Shown: positions 44,125 through 52,543, counted from the first letter of the stretch. The stretch is 64,000 nt of DNA from Streptococcus taonis (GCF_029948085.1 NZ_JARZZP010000005.1:62001-126000); one strand, 5' to 3'. Made by a program: numbers and translations. The notes: generated from the sequence alone by a model not told the origin.

Positions 44125-44931
44125 CTATTTTTTACTGAAATCGTAGTCCTTAACAATTTCAATGCTGTCAATAGTGATAGCAGTAGTTGGTTTGTCTTTT
44201 TCGTCTTTTTCAGCCTTGGCAATCTTGTCAACAACATCCATACCGTCGATGACTTGACCAAAGACAGGGTGCTTACCGTCTAGACTAGGATTTCCACCTT
44301 CTTTGTAGGCTTCGATAATTTTCTTTGGATAGCTACTTGTAGGGAGTTTGGCAGAAATATCCGTCGTATTTTGGTTGATGAAGAACTGGCTGCCGTTTGA
44401 ATTTGGTTGACCAGTATTGGCCATAGAGAGAGAACCACGAATGTTATAGAGATACGGAGAGATTTCGCTTTTGAAACCAGTTCCCTGGTCTTTAGTCTTG
44501 TCCTTATCATGCCAGATGGATTCACCACCAGTACCATCCCCTTTTGGATCACCAGTCTGGACCATGAAGCCATCGATCACTCGGTGGAAGGTAACGCCAT
44601 TATAGTAGCCTTCTTTTGCGTGAGTTAGGAAATTTTCAACCGCAAGTGGAGCTAGCTTTGGAAAGAGTTTGATGCGGATATCTCCTTGACTGGTGTGGAG
44701 AATGACTTCAGCTTCGTCTTCAGCAACTTCTTTAGATAGTTGCGGGAAATTGGCATTTTCATTTGTCAAGGCATCTTTGAGATCCTTGGCAGATTGGGCG
44801 GCTGCTTTGGAACTTTCTTCGGCAGCCAAGCTAGAATCTACATAGTCATCCCCTCGCAGACTACGTTGGATACTGCTACATCCAGCAAGGGCAAAAGTTG
44901 ATATTAATAGAAGTGTTGCTATTTTTTTCAT
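44125..44931 (-). CDS. slrA: Streptococcal lipoprotein rotamase SlrA (cyclophilin-type PPIase)
   Basis: Membrane-anchored peptidyl-prolyl cis/trans isomerase that helps folding of exported proteins; in pneumococcus it contributes to colonisation. Start set at ATG 44931 because it gives a lipoprotein signal peptide [18 protein letters not shown] with Cys18 as the lipobox cysteine; 268 aa. The cyclophilin domain (about 80-258) contains [26 protein letters not shown] and [15 protein letters not shown]. Its own promoter (44960-44988) lies upstream. Confidence 0.93.
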   Translation of the reverse strand: MKKIATLLLISTFALAGCSSIQRSLRGDDYVDSSLAAEESSKAAAQSAKDLKDALTNENANFPQLSKEVAEDEAEVILHTSQGDIRIKLFPKLAPLAVENFLTHAKEGYYNGVTFHRVIDGFMVQTGDPKGDGTGGESIWHDKDKTKDQGTGFKSEISPYLYNIRGSLSMANTGQPNSNGSQFFINQNTTDISAKLPTSSYPKKIIEAYKEGGNPSLDGKHPVFGQVIDGMDVVDKIAKAEKDEKDKPTTAITIDSIEIVKDYDFSKK

Positions 44932-44959
44932 GGTAATCCTTTCAAAAATCATTTCTACC

Positions 44960-44988
44960 ATTGTACCCTAATTGAAAGTGGATTTCAA
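44960..44988 (-). promoter_or_regulatory. Promoter of slrA
   Basis: Minus strand: TTGAAA (44988-44983), 17-bp spacer, TACAAT (44965-44960). Confidence 0.6.
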
Positions 44989-45002
44989 ATATTCAATTGT
45001 GA

Positions 45003-45815
45003 TCATTCCGATAGTACATACAATTTTATGGCCTTACTTACCCCATTTTGATCATTAGAATCTGTTACTTTATTTGCACAGACTTTAACATCCGTAGGAG
45101 CATTTCCCATTGCAACACCAAGTCCAGCGGTCTCAATCATTGGAATATCGTTATAATTATCTCCAATACTCATAATTTCAGTGAGTGATAGTTGATAATA
45201 GTTGGCTAATTCTAACAGAGCTTGTTTTTTTGAGACTTGATTGTGTGTGACTTCAAGATAGTTATCCTTCGAAAGGTAAAAGTCAGTTTGAGGGAAATCC
45301 ATGGTTGCTAATGTCTCTTTAAGTTTCTGGATAGTAGCTGCGTTATCTATTAGTAAAAGTTTATGAATAAGATTCTTTTCTTCCTGAAGAAAATCTGCTA
45401 GTGAAGTAACTTTTGGGCTCTCTCCAGTAATCTGTGCTTCAATTTCTACCCATTTATCTAAAGTATTTACGTACCAATCTTTTCCAGAATAAACATTAAT
45501 TGAAACTGTCGGAAATTCTTTTTTTAAAAAATCATGTAGTAAGAGTAATTCCTTTTTATTAATAGTATGCTGACTCAGAATTTTATCTCCTTTACTAATG
45601 AGAGCACCATTATAACTTGCAATTGGAAAATCTGTGATTCCAAGTTCTTTCGAAATTGGAGCTATACCAAGAGGAGAGCGAGCAGAAGCTAGAACAAAAG
45701 GGATGTCACTTTGTTTCAAAAGTGGCATCAGTTCTATCAAATGAGAATCTAATTGGTGATTTTTATCCAAAATAGTGCCATCAATATCACTTATGATTAA
45801 CTTTATTACTGACAT
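45003..45815 (-). CDS. HAD superfamily (Cof-type, IIB) phosphatase
   Basis: 270-aa sugar-phosphate or nucleotide phosphatase of the Cof/YbjI type; substrate unknown. Start set at 45815 (MSVIKLII, AAAGGAG SD) rather than the longer frame that overlaps the upstream gene. Motif I SDIDGTIL (Asp nucleophile), motif II SARSP, motif III Lys, and motif IV GDNYNDIPMIETAG are all present, with a C2-type cap (about 80-185). It lies 13 bp after the DeoR regulator in the same direction, so is likely regulated with it. Confidence 0.9.
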   Translation of the reverse strand: MSVIKLIISDIDGTILDKNHQLDSHLIELMPLLKQSDIPFVLASARSPLGIAPISKELGITDFPIASYNGALISKGDKILSQHTINKKELLLLHDFLKKEFPTVSINVYSGKDWYVNTLDKWVEIEAQITGESPKVTSLADFLQEEKNLIHKLLLIDNAATIQKLKETLATMDFPQTDFYLSKDNYLEVTHNQVSKKQALLELANYYQLSLTEIMSIGDNYNDIPMIETAGLGVAMGNAPTDVKVCANKVTDSNDQNGVSKAIKLYVLSE

Positions 45816-45828
45816 ATGTTTCTCCTTT

Positions 45829-46572
45829 TTAAAATAGAATAGTTGTTTTACCATCTAAAGATTGTTGAATTTCTATGTCGGGTTCTTTGTCTGTAATCCA
45901 ATAATCAAAATCAGTAAGTTCGGAAAGAATATAATGAGAGTGTTTGTTTATCTTGCTGGTTTCAGCTAACAAGACGCGAATTTTACTGGTTTTAAATGCT
46001 CTTTTTTTCATTAGAACATCTTCTTGATCCTCAAAGCTAACTTGTCCGTCTGAAAGACTAGCTGCACCAAAAAATGCTAAGTCAAATTTAATTCTATTCA
46101 AAGATTCGGATTCTTCTAATGAGTAATAGAAACGATTCTTTTTATGAAATCGTCCACCGATAATGTGAAAATCGACATTTTCGTTTTCTCCTAAGACCAG
46201 TGCATTATCCAATGAATGGCTGAAAATAGTAACTTTTTTATCTGTTATTTTTGCTAACTCAAGTACAGTTGTTGAAACATCATAGAAAATTAATTGTGAA
46301 TCAGAAATAAGTTGGGTAGCTAAATGAGCAATTTTCTCTTTTTCTTTGGAAGACTGTTCTGCTCGACCTTTATAACCAAGAATCCTTTGTTTTTGGATTG
46401 GCAATAAACCTCCATGAGTTCTTTTTGCTCGTTTCTCCTTTGCGAGAATAGCAAAATCTCTACGGATGGTATCTTTGGAAACATGGAAATGGTCAACCAT
46501 TTCTTTTGCTGATAGACTTCCTCTATCCTCTAAAAGTTTAATGATTTCTTCTAATCGTTGTTCTTGGTACAT
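45829..46572 (-). CDS. DeoR-family transcriptional regulator
   Basis: 247 aa from ATG 46572 (MYQEQRLEEI). N-terminal HTH (about 4-56, KEMVDHFHVSKDTIRRDFAIL, ...KRTHGGLLP) and C-terminal sugar-phosphate sensor domain (about 72-235, YDVSTTVLELAKI, FFGAASLSDG). It probably regulates the HAD phosphatase that follows, in response to a phosphorylated sugar. The longer frame to 46623 runs through the promoter (46595-46623), so it is not used. Confidence 0.88.
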   Translation of the reverse strand: MYQEQRLEEIIKLLEDRGSLSAKEMVDHFHVSKDTIRRDFAILAKEKRAKRTHGGLLPIQKQRILGYKGRAEQSSKEKEKIAHLATQLISDSQLIFYDVSTTVLELAKITDKKVTIFSHSLDNALVLGENENVDFHIIGGRFHKKNRFYYSLEESESLNRIKFDLAFFGAASLSDGQVSFEDQEDVLMKKRAFKTSKIRVLLAETSKINKHSHYILSELTDFDYWITDKEPDIEIQQSLDGKTTILF

Positions 46573-46594
46573 ATGAATTCCCTCTTTTAATACT

Positions 46595-46623
46595 AATATA
46601 CCTCTTTCGTAAGCGATTGTCAA
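46595..46623 (-). promoter_or_regulatory. Promoter of the DeoR-HAD operon
   Basis: Minus strand: TTGACA (46623-46618), 17-bp spacer, TATATT (46600-46595). The spacer carries AATCGCTTACG, resembling half of a cre site. Confidence 0.65.
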
Positions 46624-46660
46624 TAAATGTAATGATTTATAAGTGTTTTGATTGATTTAT

Positions 46661-46687
46661 AAAAAAATCAACCTGACTTGGTTGATT
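46661..46687 (-). terminator. Terminator overlapping the end of the 24-codon ORF
   Basis: Minus strand: AATCAACC (46687-46680)/GGTTGATT (46673-46666) followed by TTTTTTAT. The first arm overlaps the ORF stop codon. Confidence 0.8.
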
Positions 46688-46760
46688 AAAGATTCTTCTT
46701 TGGATGGCGGTCAATGATTGCCTGATGGTCCTTGTAAATGTTATCTAGACTAGTATTCAT
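46686..46760 (-). CDS. Candidate 24-aa small protein
   Basis: ATG at 46760 on the minus strand, preceded by AGAGAAAC, encodes a hydrophilic 24-residue peptide that starts MNTSLDNIYKDHQ and ends DRHPKKNL, then TAA. A perfect rho-independent terminator overlaps the stop codon, as for a genuine short gene. It is divergent from rpsP, separated by about 180 bp. No homology is claimed; it might be the remnant of a longer gene. Confidence 0.45.
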   Translation of the reverse strand: MNTSLDNIYKDHQAIIDRHPKKNL

Positions 46761-46844
46761 AAAGTTTCTCTTTCTAATTTATCTCTATTAGTCTAACAAA
46801 TTTCTAAAAAATTTAAAAATTTTAAAGTCTGTCAAGTTTTTTTC

Positions 46845-46872
46845 TTGACACCTCTCAGAAATCTGCTATAAT
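46845..46872 (+). promoter_or_regulatory. Promoter of rpsP, with a -35 inside an inverted repeat
   Basis: TTGACA (46845-46850), 16-bp spacer, TATAAT (46867-46872). The -35 is one arm of a perfect inverted repeat TGTCAAG-T7-CTTGACA (46830-46850), whose other arm is a divergent TTGACA for the minus strand. The mRNA leader contains the palindrome AAATAGCT-C-AGCTATTT (46885-46901). Confidence 0.75.
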
Positions 46873-46939
46873 AGAACATGTGCTAAATAGCTCAGCTATT
46901 TCACCGAACTAAAAAAATAAAAGAAAAGAGATATTAAAA

Positions 46940-47212
46940 ATGGCAGTAAAAATCCGTTTGACTCGTATGGGTTCTAAGAAAAAACCTTTCTACCGTATTA
47001 ACGTAGCAGATTCACGTTCACCACGTGACGGACGTTTCATCGAAACAGTTGGAACTTACAACCCACTTGTTGCTGAAAACCAAGTAACTTTGAAAGAAGA
47101 CCGCGTTCTTGCATGGTTGGCTGATGGAGCTCAACCTTCAGATACAGTACGCAACATCCTTTCAAAAGAAGGCGTATTGAAGAAATTCCACGATTCTAAA
47201 TTCTCTAAATAA
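46940..47212 (+). CDS. rpsP: 30S ribosomal protein S16
   Basis: 90-aa ribosomal protein of the 30S 5' domain, needed for early assembly. The start [24 protein letters not shown] is the family signature, with [12 protein letters not shown] following. Normal length. It leads the rpsP-khpA unit, with the rimM-trmD genes further downstream as in many bacteria; here they are split off by a terminator and a pseudogene. Confidence 0.98.
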   Translation: MAVKIRLTRMGSKKKPFYRINVADSRSPRDGRFIETVGTYNPLVAENQVTLKEDRVLAWLADGAQPSDTVRNILSKEGVLKKFHDSKFSK

Positions 47213-47231
47213 TTCTAAAGTAGGTTGACAG

Positions 47232-47471
47232 ATGGATACGATTGAAAATCTCATTATTGCAATTGTGAAACCTTTGATTTCACAACCAGATGCCTTAACT
47301 ATCAAGATTGAAGATACACCAGAATTTTTGGAGTATCATTTGGATCTTGACCAAAGCGATGTGGGTCGTGTGATTGGTCGTAAGGGTCGCACTATCTCTG
47401 CGATAAGAACGATTGTCTACTCTGTCCCAACTGAAGACAAAAAAGTAAGAATCGTTATTGATGAAAAATAA
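47232..47471 (+). CDS. khpA: RNA-binding KH-domain protein KhpA
   Basis: 79-aa single KH type II domain with the GXXG loop GRKGRT at about 55-60. In pneumococcus KhpA pairs with KhpB (EloR/Jag) to regulate cell elongation and division, at the septum. It lies 19 bp after rpsP. The stop codon is followed immediately by a strong terminator. Confidence 0.95.
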   Translation: MDTIENLIIAIVKPLISQPDALTIKIEDTPEFLEYHLDLDQSDVGRVIGRKGRTISAIRTIVYSVPTEDKKVRIVIDEK

Positions 47472-47499
47472 AAAAGCGGGACGGATGTCTCGCTTTTTT
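47470..47499 (+). terminator. Terminator of rpsP-khpA
   Basis: AAAAAAGCGGGAC (47470-47482)/GTCTCGCTTTTTT (47487-47499), loop GGAT; it overlaps the khpA stop. Confidence 0.92.
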
Positions 47500-47513
47500 G
47501 CTAGGAGTAGGAT

Positions 47514-47955
47514 ATGAAGGATTTAACGTTTAGACAATTACAAGACTAGTTATACTCAATGAAAATCAAAGAGCAAACTAGGAAGCTAGCCGCAGGCTGT
47601 ACTGGAGTACGGCAAGGTGAAGCTGACGTAGTTTGAATTTGATTTTCGAAGAGTATTACTCGAACATTACCAGTAGTCTCGGACTGAGGAAGGTCTTTTT
47701 ATCAAGCTAGTGGAGGAAGTTGGAGAAGTCGCTGAGGTTTTAAATGGACGCTCTGGTCGAAAAGAAGGGGTTCAGGATTCTAACGAGGAACTTGCCAAAG
47801 AACTTGCTGATATCATTCACTACACCGTCGCAATTGCAGCCATCAACGACATTGATCTAACCAAGACTATTTTTGAAAAAGACAAAAAGGCAGCTATCTA
47901 ATATCAGCATGAACGAGATTTGGAAGGATATTTAGAAGCCGAGGGTCAGAACTAG
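47514..47955 (+). pseudogene. MazG-like nucleotide pyrophosphohydrolase, disrupted by a BOX element
   Basis: ATG at 47514 reads MKDLTFRQLQD and stops at TAG (47547-47549); a BOX copy occupies 47552-47656; after it the frame SRTEEGLFIKLVEEVGEVAEV... resumes, with the MazG metal-binding signature (EEVGE, then EELAKELADIIHY), and stops at TAA 47899. Beyond that, YQHERDLEGYLEAEGQN continues in the same frame to TAG 47953-47955, so the 47899 stop is also premature. A further stop (TAG 47674-47676) lies between BOX and the resumed frame. The gene is therefore dead by several independent lesions. Intact members hydrolyse NTPs or are related to HisE. Confidence 0.8.
47552..47656 (-). repeat. BOX element, A-C type, inside the MazG-like pseudogene
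   Basis: 105-bp copy from ATACTCAATGAAAATC to TTTCGAAGAGTAT, minus orientation, inside the coding region of the broken gene. It carries small differences from the copies at 12221 and 31346 (for example GTGAAGCTGACGTAG). Confidence 0.9.
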
Positions 47956-47969
47956 CTTTTTTCTCCAAC

Positions 47970-47998
47970 TTGTGAAAATACCTAGAACGTGATAAAAT
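47970..47998 (+). promoter_or_regulatory. Promoter of rimM-trmD
   Basis: TTGTGA (47970-47975), 17-bp spacer, extended -10 TGATAAAAT (TAAAAT 47993-47998). Confidence 0.65.
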
Positions 47999-48026
47999 AA
48001 AGGGAGAAACATACACAGGAGATCAA

Positions 48027-48545
48027 ATGAACTATTTTAACGTTGGAAAAATCGTCAATACGCAAGGTTTGCAAGGTGAGATGAGAGCCTTATCTGTGAC
48101 GGATTTTTCGGAAGAACGCTTTAAAAAAGGTGCAGAGCTGGCCTTGTTTGATGAGAAGGATCAATTTGTTAAAACTGTGACTATAGCAAGTCACCGTAAG
48201 CATAAAAACTTTGATATCATCAAATTTAAGGATATGTATCACATCAATGATATCGAAAAATACAAGGGCTACAGTTTGAAGGTTGCGGAAGAAAACCTTA
48301 ATGACCTGGATGAGGGTGAATTTTACTATCACGAGATTATTGGACTAGAGGTCTACGAGGGTGACAACTTGATTGGAACCATTAAGGAAATCTTGCAACC
48401 AGGGGCCAATGATGTTTGGGTAGTTAAGCGTAAGGGAAAACGTGATCTGCTTTTACCATATATCCCACCGGTCGTGCTCAATGTTGATATTCCGAATAAA
48501 CGGGTTGATGTGGAAATCTTAGAAGGGTTAGACGATGAAGATTGA
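48027..48545 (+). CDS. rimM: Ribosome maturation factor RimM
   Basis: 172-aa 16S rRNA processing protein that binds S19 and helps 30S head assembly. It has an N-terminal RimM barrel (about 1-85, [20 protein letters not shown]) and a PRC-barrel (about 92-170, [35 protein letters not shown]). The SD is AGGAGA. It overlaps trmD by 11 bp, indicating coupled translation. Confidence 0.97.
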   Translation: MNYFNVGKIVNTQGLQGEMRALSVTDFSEERFKKGAELALFDEKDQFVKTVTIASHRKHKNFDIIKFKDMYHINDIEKYKGYSLKVAEENLNDLDEGEFYYHEIIGLEVYEGDNLIGTIKEILQPGANDVWVVKRKGKRDLLLPYIPPVVLNVDIPNKRVDVEILEGLDDED

Positions 48546-49254
48546 TATTTTAACCCTCTTTCCAGAGATGTTTTCTCCACTAGAACATTCTATCGTTGGA
48601 AAGGCACGTGAAAAAGGGCTCTTGGATATCCAGTATCATAATTTTCGTGACTATGCTGAAAAGGCTCGTCATGTTGATGACGAACCCTACGGTGGTGGTC
48701 AAGGCATGTTGCTACGTGCGCAACCAATATTTGATGCCTTTGATGCTATTCAAAAGAAAAATCCGCGCGTGATCCTTTTGGATCCTGCTGGTAAGCAGTT
48801 TGACCAAGCTTATGCTGAAGATTTAGCACAAGAAGAGGAACTCATCTTTATCTGTGGTCACTACGAGGGCTATGATGAACGCATTAAGACCTTGGTAACA
48901 GATGAGATTTCCCTAGGTGATTATGTGCTAACTGGAGGAGAATTGGCGGCTATGACCATGATTGATGCGACGGTTCGCTTGATACCAGAAGTAATTGGGA
49001 AGGAAACCAGTCACCAAGATGATAGCTTTTCATCTGGGCTCCTTGAATATCCTCAGTACACTCGTCCTTATGATTATCGTGGAATGGTGGTTCCAGAAGT
49101 GCTTATGAGTGGGCATCATGAGAAGATTCGCCAATGGCGTCTCTATGAAAGTCTCAAAAAAACTTATGAGCGTAGACCAGATTTGTTGGAAAATTATGAA
49201 TTAACAGTAGAAGAAGCTAAAATGTTAGCGGACATTAAAGAAAATACAAATTAA
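48535..49254 (+). CDS. trmD: tRNA (guanine37-N1)-methyltransferase
   Basis: Methylates G37 of tRNAs reading CNN/GGG codons, preventing +1 frameshifting; essential in many bacteria. The 239-aa SPOUT enzyme has the start [13 protein letters not shown], the AdoMet-knot region [16 protein letters not shown] and a conserved [10 protein letters not shown]. The start lies inside the rimM end. An ATP-cone protein follows 12 bp downstream in the same operon. Confidence 0.97.
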   Translation: MKIDILTLFPEMFSPLEHSIVGKAREKGLLDIQYHNFRDYAEKARHVDDEPYGGGQGMLLRAQPIFDAFDAIQKKNPRVILLDPAGKQFDQAYAEDLAQEEELIFICGHYEGYDERIKTLVTDEISLGDYVLTGGELAAMTMIDATVRLIPEVIGKETSHQDDSFSSGLLEYPQYTRPYDYRGMVVPEVLMSGHHEKIRQWRLYESLKKTYERRPDLLENYELTVEEAKMLADIKENTN

Positions 49255-49266
49255 AAGGAGAAGCCT

Positions 49267-49605
49267 ATGCAAGTCATTAAACGTGATGGACAAGTTGCCG
49301 ACTTTGATCCAGATAAAATCTATCAAGCCATTCTCAAAGCTGCTCAAACGGTTTATGTTTTGACAGATGATTTACGTCAAAATCTAGCTCAGGTAACTAA
49401 GAAAGTTGTCTTGGATCTAGAAGAGGCAAAAGTGGAGCGTGCGACAATCAGCATGATTCAATCAATGGTTGAGCATCGCTTGCTTGGTGCAGGTTACATC
49501 ACCATCGCTGAACACTATATCTCTTACCGTTTGCAACGGGATTTAGAGAGAAGTGGTTACGGAGAACATATTGCTGTTCATCTTCATTTTGAACAAATCC
49601 GTTAA
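49267..49605 (+). CDS. Stand-alone ATP-cone domain protein
   Basis: 112 aa; almost entirely an ATP-cone (start MQVIKRDGQVADFDPDKI), the nucleotide-sensing domain found at the N-terminus of ribonucleotide reductases and in NrdR. Here it occurs alone: there is no NrdR zinc ribbon and no reductase domain. It could be a regulator or a subunit partner that senses ATP/dATP. It follows trmD with an AAAGGAG SD, and ends before a terminator. Confidence 0.85.
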   Translation: MQVIKRDGQVADFDPDKIYQAILKAAQTVYVLTDDLRQNLAQVTKKVVLDLEEAKVERATISMIQSMVEHRLLGAGYITIAEHYISYRLQRDLERSGYGEHIAVHLHFEQIR

Positions 49606-49609
49606 TAGA

Positions 49610-49644
49610 AAAGAGTGAGATGAAGAAAACTCATCTCACTCTTT
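49610..49644. terminator. Bidirectional terminator between the ATP-cone gene and a minus-strand gene
   Basis: AAAGAGTGAGATGA (49610-49623)/TCATCTCACTCTTT (49631-49644), a 14-bp perfect stem; the end of the minus-strand gene lies within it. Confidence 0.88.
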
Positions 49645-49956
49645 CTTAAATCGATTTTTTTGGGCAGTTTGGACAGTTGAGGGAACAAAACTTATTTTTC
49701 GAATATCTGGGATTCGAATAATGCGGGTCACATTTTTTGCAAAATTTTTAACGATAATTTGCTGGCGGTCTGTATCAAATTTGATGATATCCCCTGTAAA
49801 ACTTGTATCTGAAAAAATAATGTGGACAGCAGTTTTTTTCAGGAGTGCCTCTTTAATGGCACTTGTCAGGGAGTCAGCTTTGGAATGATCTGGTTCTTCT
49901 CGTCCGTTGAGAAATCCTTGGAATTTTTGTTGAATATGTTTAAATAAATCTTTCAT
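49636..49956 (-). CDS. Conserved hypothetical protein, possibly Sm-like
   Basis: 106 aa from ATG 49956 (MKDLFKHIQQK), which has a GGGAGG SD; an upstream in-frame ATG is less likely. An N-terminal basic helix and a polar linker precede a region of short beta-strands (AVHIIFSDTSFTGDIIKFDTDRQ... RIIRIPDIRKISFVP, about 55-98) that reads like a small barrel (LSm/SH3 type), which might bind RNA. No catalytic residues. Family not recognised with certainty. Monocistronic. Confidence 0.6.
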   Translation of the reverse strand: MKDLFKHIQQKFQGFLNGREEPDHSKADSLTSAIKEALLKKTAVHIIFSDTSFTGDIIKFDTDRQQIIVKNFAKNVTRIIRIPDIRKISFVPSTVQTAQKNRFKKE

Positions 49957-50054
49957 CGGAGCCTCCCTTCTTTTTACCATTATTATATACAATTTTAAAA
50001 AAATCTACAAGATTTTACGAATAATCAAGTGAAGACAATTAAAAGGAGAATACA

Positions 50055-50270
50055 ATGGCAGAATTTACATTTGAAATCGAAGAACACTTACTTACGCTCT
50101 CAGAGAATGAAAAAGGTTGGACCAAGGAAATCAATCGTGTCAGCTTTAATGGGGCACCAGCAAAGTTTGACATTCGTGCTTGGAGTCCAGACCACACTAA
50201 GATGGGGAAAGGAATCACCCTCTCAAACGAGGAGTTTCAAGTGATGGTCGATGCCTTTAAGAATCAATAA
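50055..50270 (+). CDS. YdbC/PC4-family DNA-binding protein
   Basis: 71 aa; matches the bacterial PC4-like family (YdbC of Lactococcus), a homodimeric single-stranded DNA-binding protein with a role in transcription or DNA repair. Start MAEFTFEIEEHLL and core WTKEINRVSFNGAPAKFDIRAWSPDHTKMGKGITLS. The start follows AAAGGAG. Monocistronic, ending at a bidirectional terminator. Confidence 0.88.
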   Translation: MAEFTFEIEEHLLTLSENEKGWTKEINRVSFNGAPAKFDIRAWSPDHTKMGKGITLSNEEFQVMVDAFKNQ

Positions 50271-50291
50271 GCAATCATGTAAGAATAATCC

Positions 50292-50326
50292 AAAAGAAGC
50301 TGGGAAAAACCCGGCCTCTTTTTATT
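50292..50326. terminator. Terminator shared by the YdbC and bioY genes
   Basis: AAAGAAGCTGGG / CCCGGCCTCTTTTT around a loop of A bases, with one mismatch and one wobble; it overlaps the bioY stop (50322-50324). Confidence 0.75.
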
Positions 50327-50861
50327 TGCTTGAAAAATAGGATTGAGTACGGAGACGTTGAAGGAGTGGTCGACCGATAAAACTGATGGTAAGGATTTTT
50401 GCAAGATCAGGAATGATAAAGGGAATGACACCGACAGCTAGTGCTTTATCAAAAGGCATGCCAGCAAGGAAGTGGAGGCTGAGAATACCACCAACAAAGA
50501 CAAGGGAATCTCCCAAGAGATTTGCAAGAAAGATACGAATATAGCCACTTTTCTTATGGATAAGATAGGACGTAAGTCCAGCATAGACAAGGTCAAACCA
50601 AAGATAGCCAGCGCTTGGACCTACCAAAACATGAAAACCAGCTCCCCCACTGGCAAAGACAGGAATACCGATAGCACCCAGCAAGAGATAGAGACCAACA
50701 GAAAGAACGGCTTCCCTTGGTCTAAAAACAGTAGCAATGAGTCCGATAGCAAAGTTTTGTAGAGTAAACGGAACAGGTCCAATTGGGACACTGATTTGGG
50801 CTAATACTGCAATCAGAGCAGCTCCAATAGCAGGAATAGCGTAAATATGTGCTTTTTTCAT
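50322..50861 (-). CDS. bioY: Biotin transporter BioY (ECF S component)
   Basis: 179-aa polytopic membrane protein with about six TM helices that binds biotin and works with the shared ECF energising module (EcfA/A'/T), which would lie elsewhere. Family features: VLAQISVPIGPVPFTLQNFAIGL near the start and PSAGYLWFDLVYAGL; the last segment carries PFIIPDLAKIL. There are no biotin synthesis genes in the window, so the organism is probably a biotin importer. Two inverted repeats like BirA operators lie upstream. Confidence 0.93.
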   Translation of the reverse strand: MKKAHIYAIPAIGAALIAVLAQISVPIGPVPFTLQNFAIGLIATVFRPREAVLSVGLYLLLGAIGIPVFASGGAGFHVLVGPSAGYLWFDLVYAGLTSYLIHKKSGYIRIFLANLLGDSLVFVGGILSLHFLAGMPFDKALAVGVIPFIIPDLAKILTISFIGRPLLQRLRTQSYFSSK

Positions 50862-50947
50862 AATAGTTAACCTCTTTTTTAATTTATAGTAACTATTATA
50901 CTGGAAGGGGGATGATTGTCAACCTGTTTTAAAAATAAAGGTTACAA
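50862..50947 (-). promoter_or_regulatory. bioY promoter with two BirA-like operator dyads
   Basis: Minus-strand promoter TTGACA (50920-50915)-16-TATAAT. The first dyad, TTGTCAACC (50916-50924)-N15-GGTTACAA (50940-50947), overlaps the -35 and matches the BirA-type pattern TTGTnAACC-N14-15-GGTTnACAA. A second dyad, AATAGTTAACC (50862-50872)/GTAACTATT (50889-50897), lies between the -10 and the ATG. Biotin-dependent repression by BirA is likely; no birA gene is in the window. Confidence 0.65.
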
Positions 50948-51127
50948 ATCTGTAATGGCCGATTTAGAGAGAGCCGGAGGACAAGAGATTTTTCAAAACA
51001 CAGGTAAATCTTATCAGTAATAAAAAGATGAGCCTTATGGAAGTTGGCTATCATATAGTGCAAACACTTAGGAATCCTGATGGGATGCTATTTTTAAGTG
51101 TTTTATAATTTGCTCTAATAAAAGAAA
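50948..51127. other. 180-bp intergenic stretch with a hairpin and no gene
   Basis: No ORF of note. It holds an inverted repeat AACACTTA (51061-51068)/TAAGTGTT (51095-51102), a hairpin whose function is not known. Nothing else is recognisable. Confidence 0.35.
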
Positions 51128-51129
51128 AA

Positions 51130-51169
51130 GATTGAAGAAAATGGTCCTAAATAGGCTTTTTCTTCAATC
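51130..51169 (-). terminator. Terminator of gor
   Basis: Minus strand: GATTGAAGAAAA/TTTTCTTCAATC (51169-51158/51141-51130) followed by T5. It lies about 28 bp beyond the gor stop, after a small GACCATCTTGGTC hairpin. Confidence 0.8.
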
Positions 51170-51196
51170 TGAGTGACCAAGATGGTCTTTTTTGTA

Positions 51197-52543
51197 TTAA
51201 CGCATGGTCACAAATTCTTCTGAACCTGTAGGATGGATAGCGACCGTCGCATCAAAATCAGCTTTTGTAGCTCCCATCTTGATAGCAACTGCAAAACCTT
51301 GAATCATTTCGTCGACGCCGTAGCCGATACCATGAAGGCCAACTACCTTTTCGTTCTCACCAGCTGTAATGAGCTTGAAGCGGGCTTCTTGACGGTGGCT
51401 AGTGACTGCTGAATACATAGAAGCAAATTTTGAAGTATAAACTTTAATGTTTTCTTGTCCATACTCTTTGATAGCTTCTTCCTCAGTCAGACCGACAGTT
51501 CCGATAGCTGGATGTGAGAAGACAACAGTTGGAATAGTAGTGTAGTCCATTTTAGCATTGGTTTTACCGTTGAAAAGTCTCTCGGATAGGGTACGACCAG
51601 CCTTGATAGCGACGGGAGTTAGTTCTTTCTCACCCGTGACATCTCCTAGAGCATAGATACCATCAACGACTGTATTTTGGTATTCGTCAACTTGAATGAA
51701 ACCACGTTCATTGAGGGTAACACCTGCTTTCTCAAGCTGGAGCCCTTCAACATTTGGACGGCGACCAGTTGCCCATATAACTTGACTGGTAGTATGAGTG
51801 CTCCCATCTTCGAAATGAATGGTAATGCCTTGTTCAGTTTCTTCAAGTTTAGCAGGAACCTTATGGGTGTGGAGGTGTAATCCAGTATTTTCCATTTCTT
51901 GAACTAGACTCTCAACAATATAACTATCAAATCCACGGAGCGGACGCTCGCGACGGACGAATAAATCTGTCTGCACACCAAGGGTATGGAGCACGCCAGC
52001 TAATTCGACAGCAATGTAACCAGCACCCAGAATGGCTACAGAATCTGGCAACTTTTCCCAAGCAAAGACATCATCAGAACTACCACCTAGTTCAGCACCA
52101 GGAATGGTAGGAATACGAGGATGTGCCCCAGTTGCAATCACGATGTGCTTAGCACGGATCAACTCTCCATTGACACTAACAGTATGAGCATCAACGAACT
52201 CGGCGCGTCCTTCAATCAAATCAACTCCGTTACGCTTAAAGCTTCCACCATAAGAAGAGCGAGCACGATCAATATAGGCTTCACGATTTTTACGAAGCCT
52301 TGCATAATCAAATTCATTGCCAGTACTTGTAAAACCATAGTCAGGCCCATATTTGTGGATGCTCTCTGCGATTTGAGCACCGTACCACATAATTTTCTTA
52401 GGAACGCACCCAATATTGACACAAGTTCCACCTAATTTCTTTTCCTCAATAACTGCGGCTTTAGCGCCATGTTCACCAGCACGATTCATGGTAGCAATAC
52501 CCCCGCTACCTCCACCGATAGCGATAATATCATATTCTCTCAT
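51197..52543 (-). CDS. gor: Glutathione-disulfide reductase
   Basis: NADPH-dependent flavoenzyme that reduces glutathione disulfide; protects against peroxides and metal stress in streptococci, which import glutathione. Start set at 52543 ([11 protein letters not shown]) with AGGAG SD; 448 aa. FAD-binding GGGSGG (about 10-15), redox-active Cys41 and Cys46 ([13 protein letters not shown]), NAD(P) fold [11 protein letters not shown] and a C-terminal catalytic His-Glu in [10 protein letters not shown]. It is divergent from the MacA-like exporter gene. Confidence 0.96.
   Translation of the reverse strand: MREYDIIAIGGGSGGIATMNRAGEHGAKAAVIEEKKLGGTCVNIGCVPKKIMWYGAQIAESIHKYGPDYGFTSTGNEFDYARLRKNREAYIDRARSSYGGSFKRNGVDLIEGRAEFVDAHTVSVNGELIRAKHIVIATGAHPRIPTIPGAELGGSSDDVFAWEKLPDSVAILGAGYIAVELAGVLHTLGVQTDLFVRRERPLRGFDSYIVESLVQEMENTGLHLHTHKVPAKLEETEQGITIHFEDGSTHTTSQVIWATGRRPNVEGLQLEKAGVTLNERGFIQVDEYQNTVVDGIYALGDVTGEKELTPVAIKAGRTLSERLFNGKTNAKMDYTTIPTVVFSHPAIGTVGLTEEEAIKEYGQENIKVYTSKFASMYSAVTSHRQEARFKLITAGENEKVVGLHGIGYGVDEMIQGFAVAIKMGATKADFDATVAIHPTGSEEFVTMR

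Noticed and set aside
52121..52435. Plus-strand 104-aa ORF opposite gor
   Set aside because: Shadow of the FAD-domain coding sequence; no promoter or SD and no sensible protein features.
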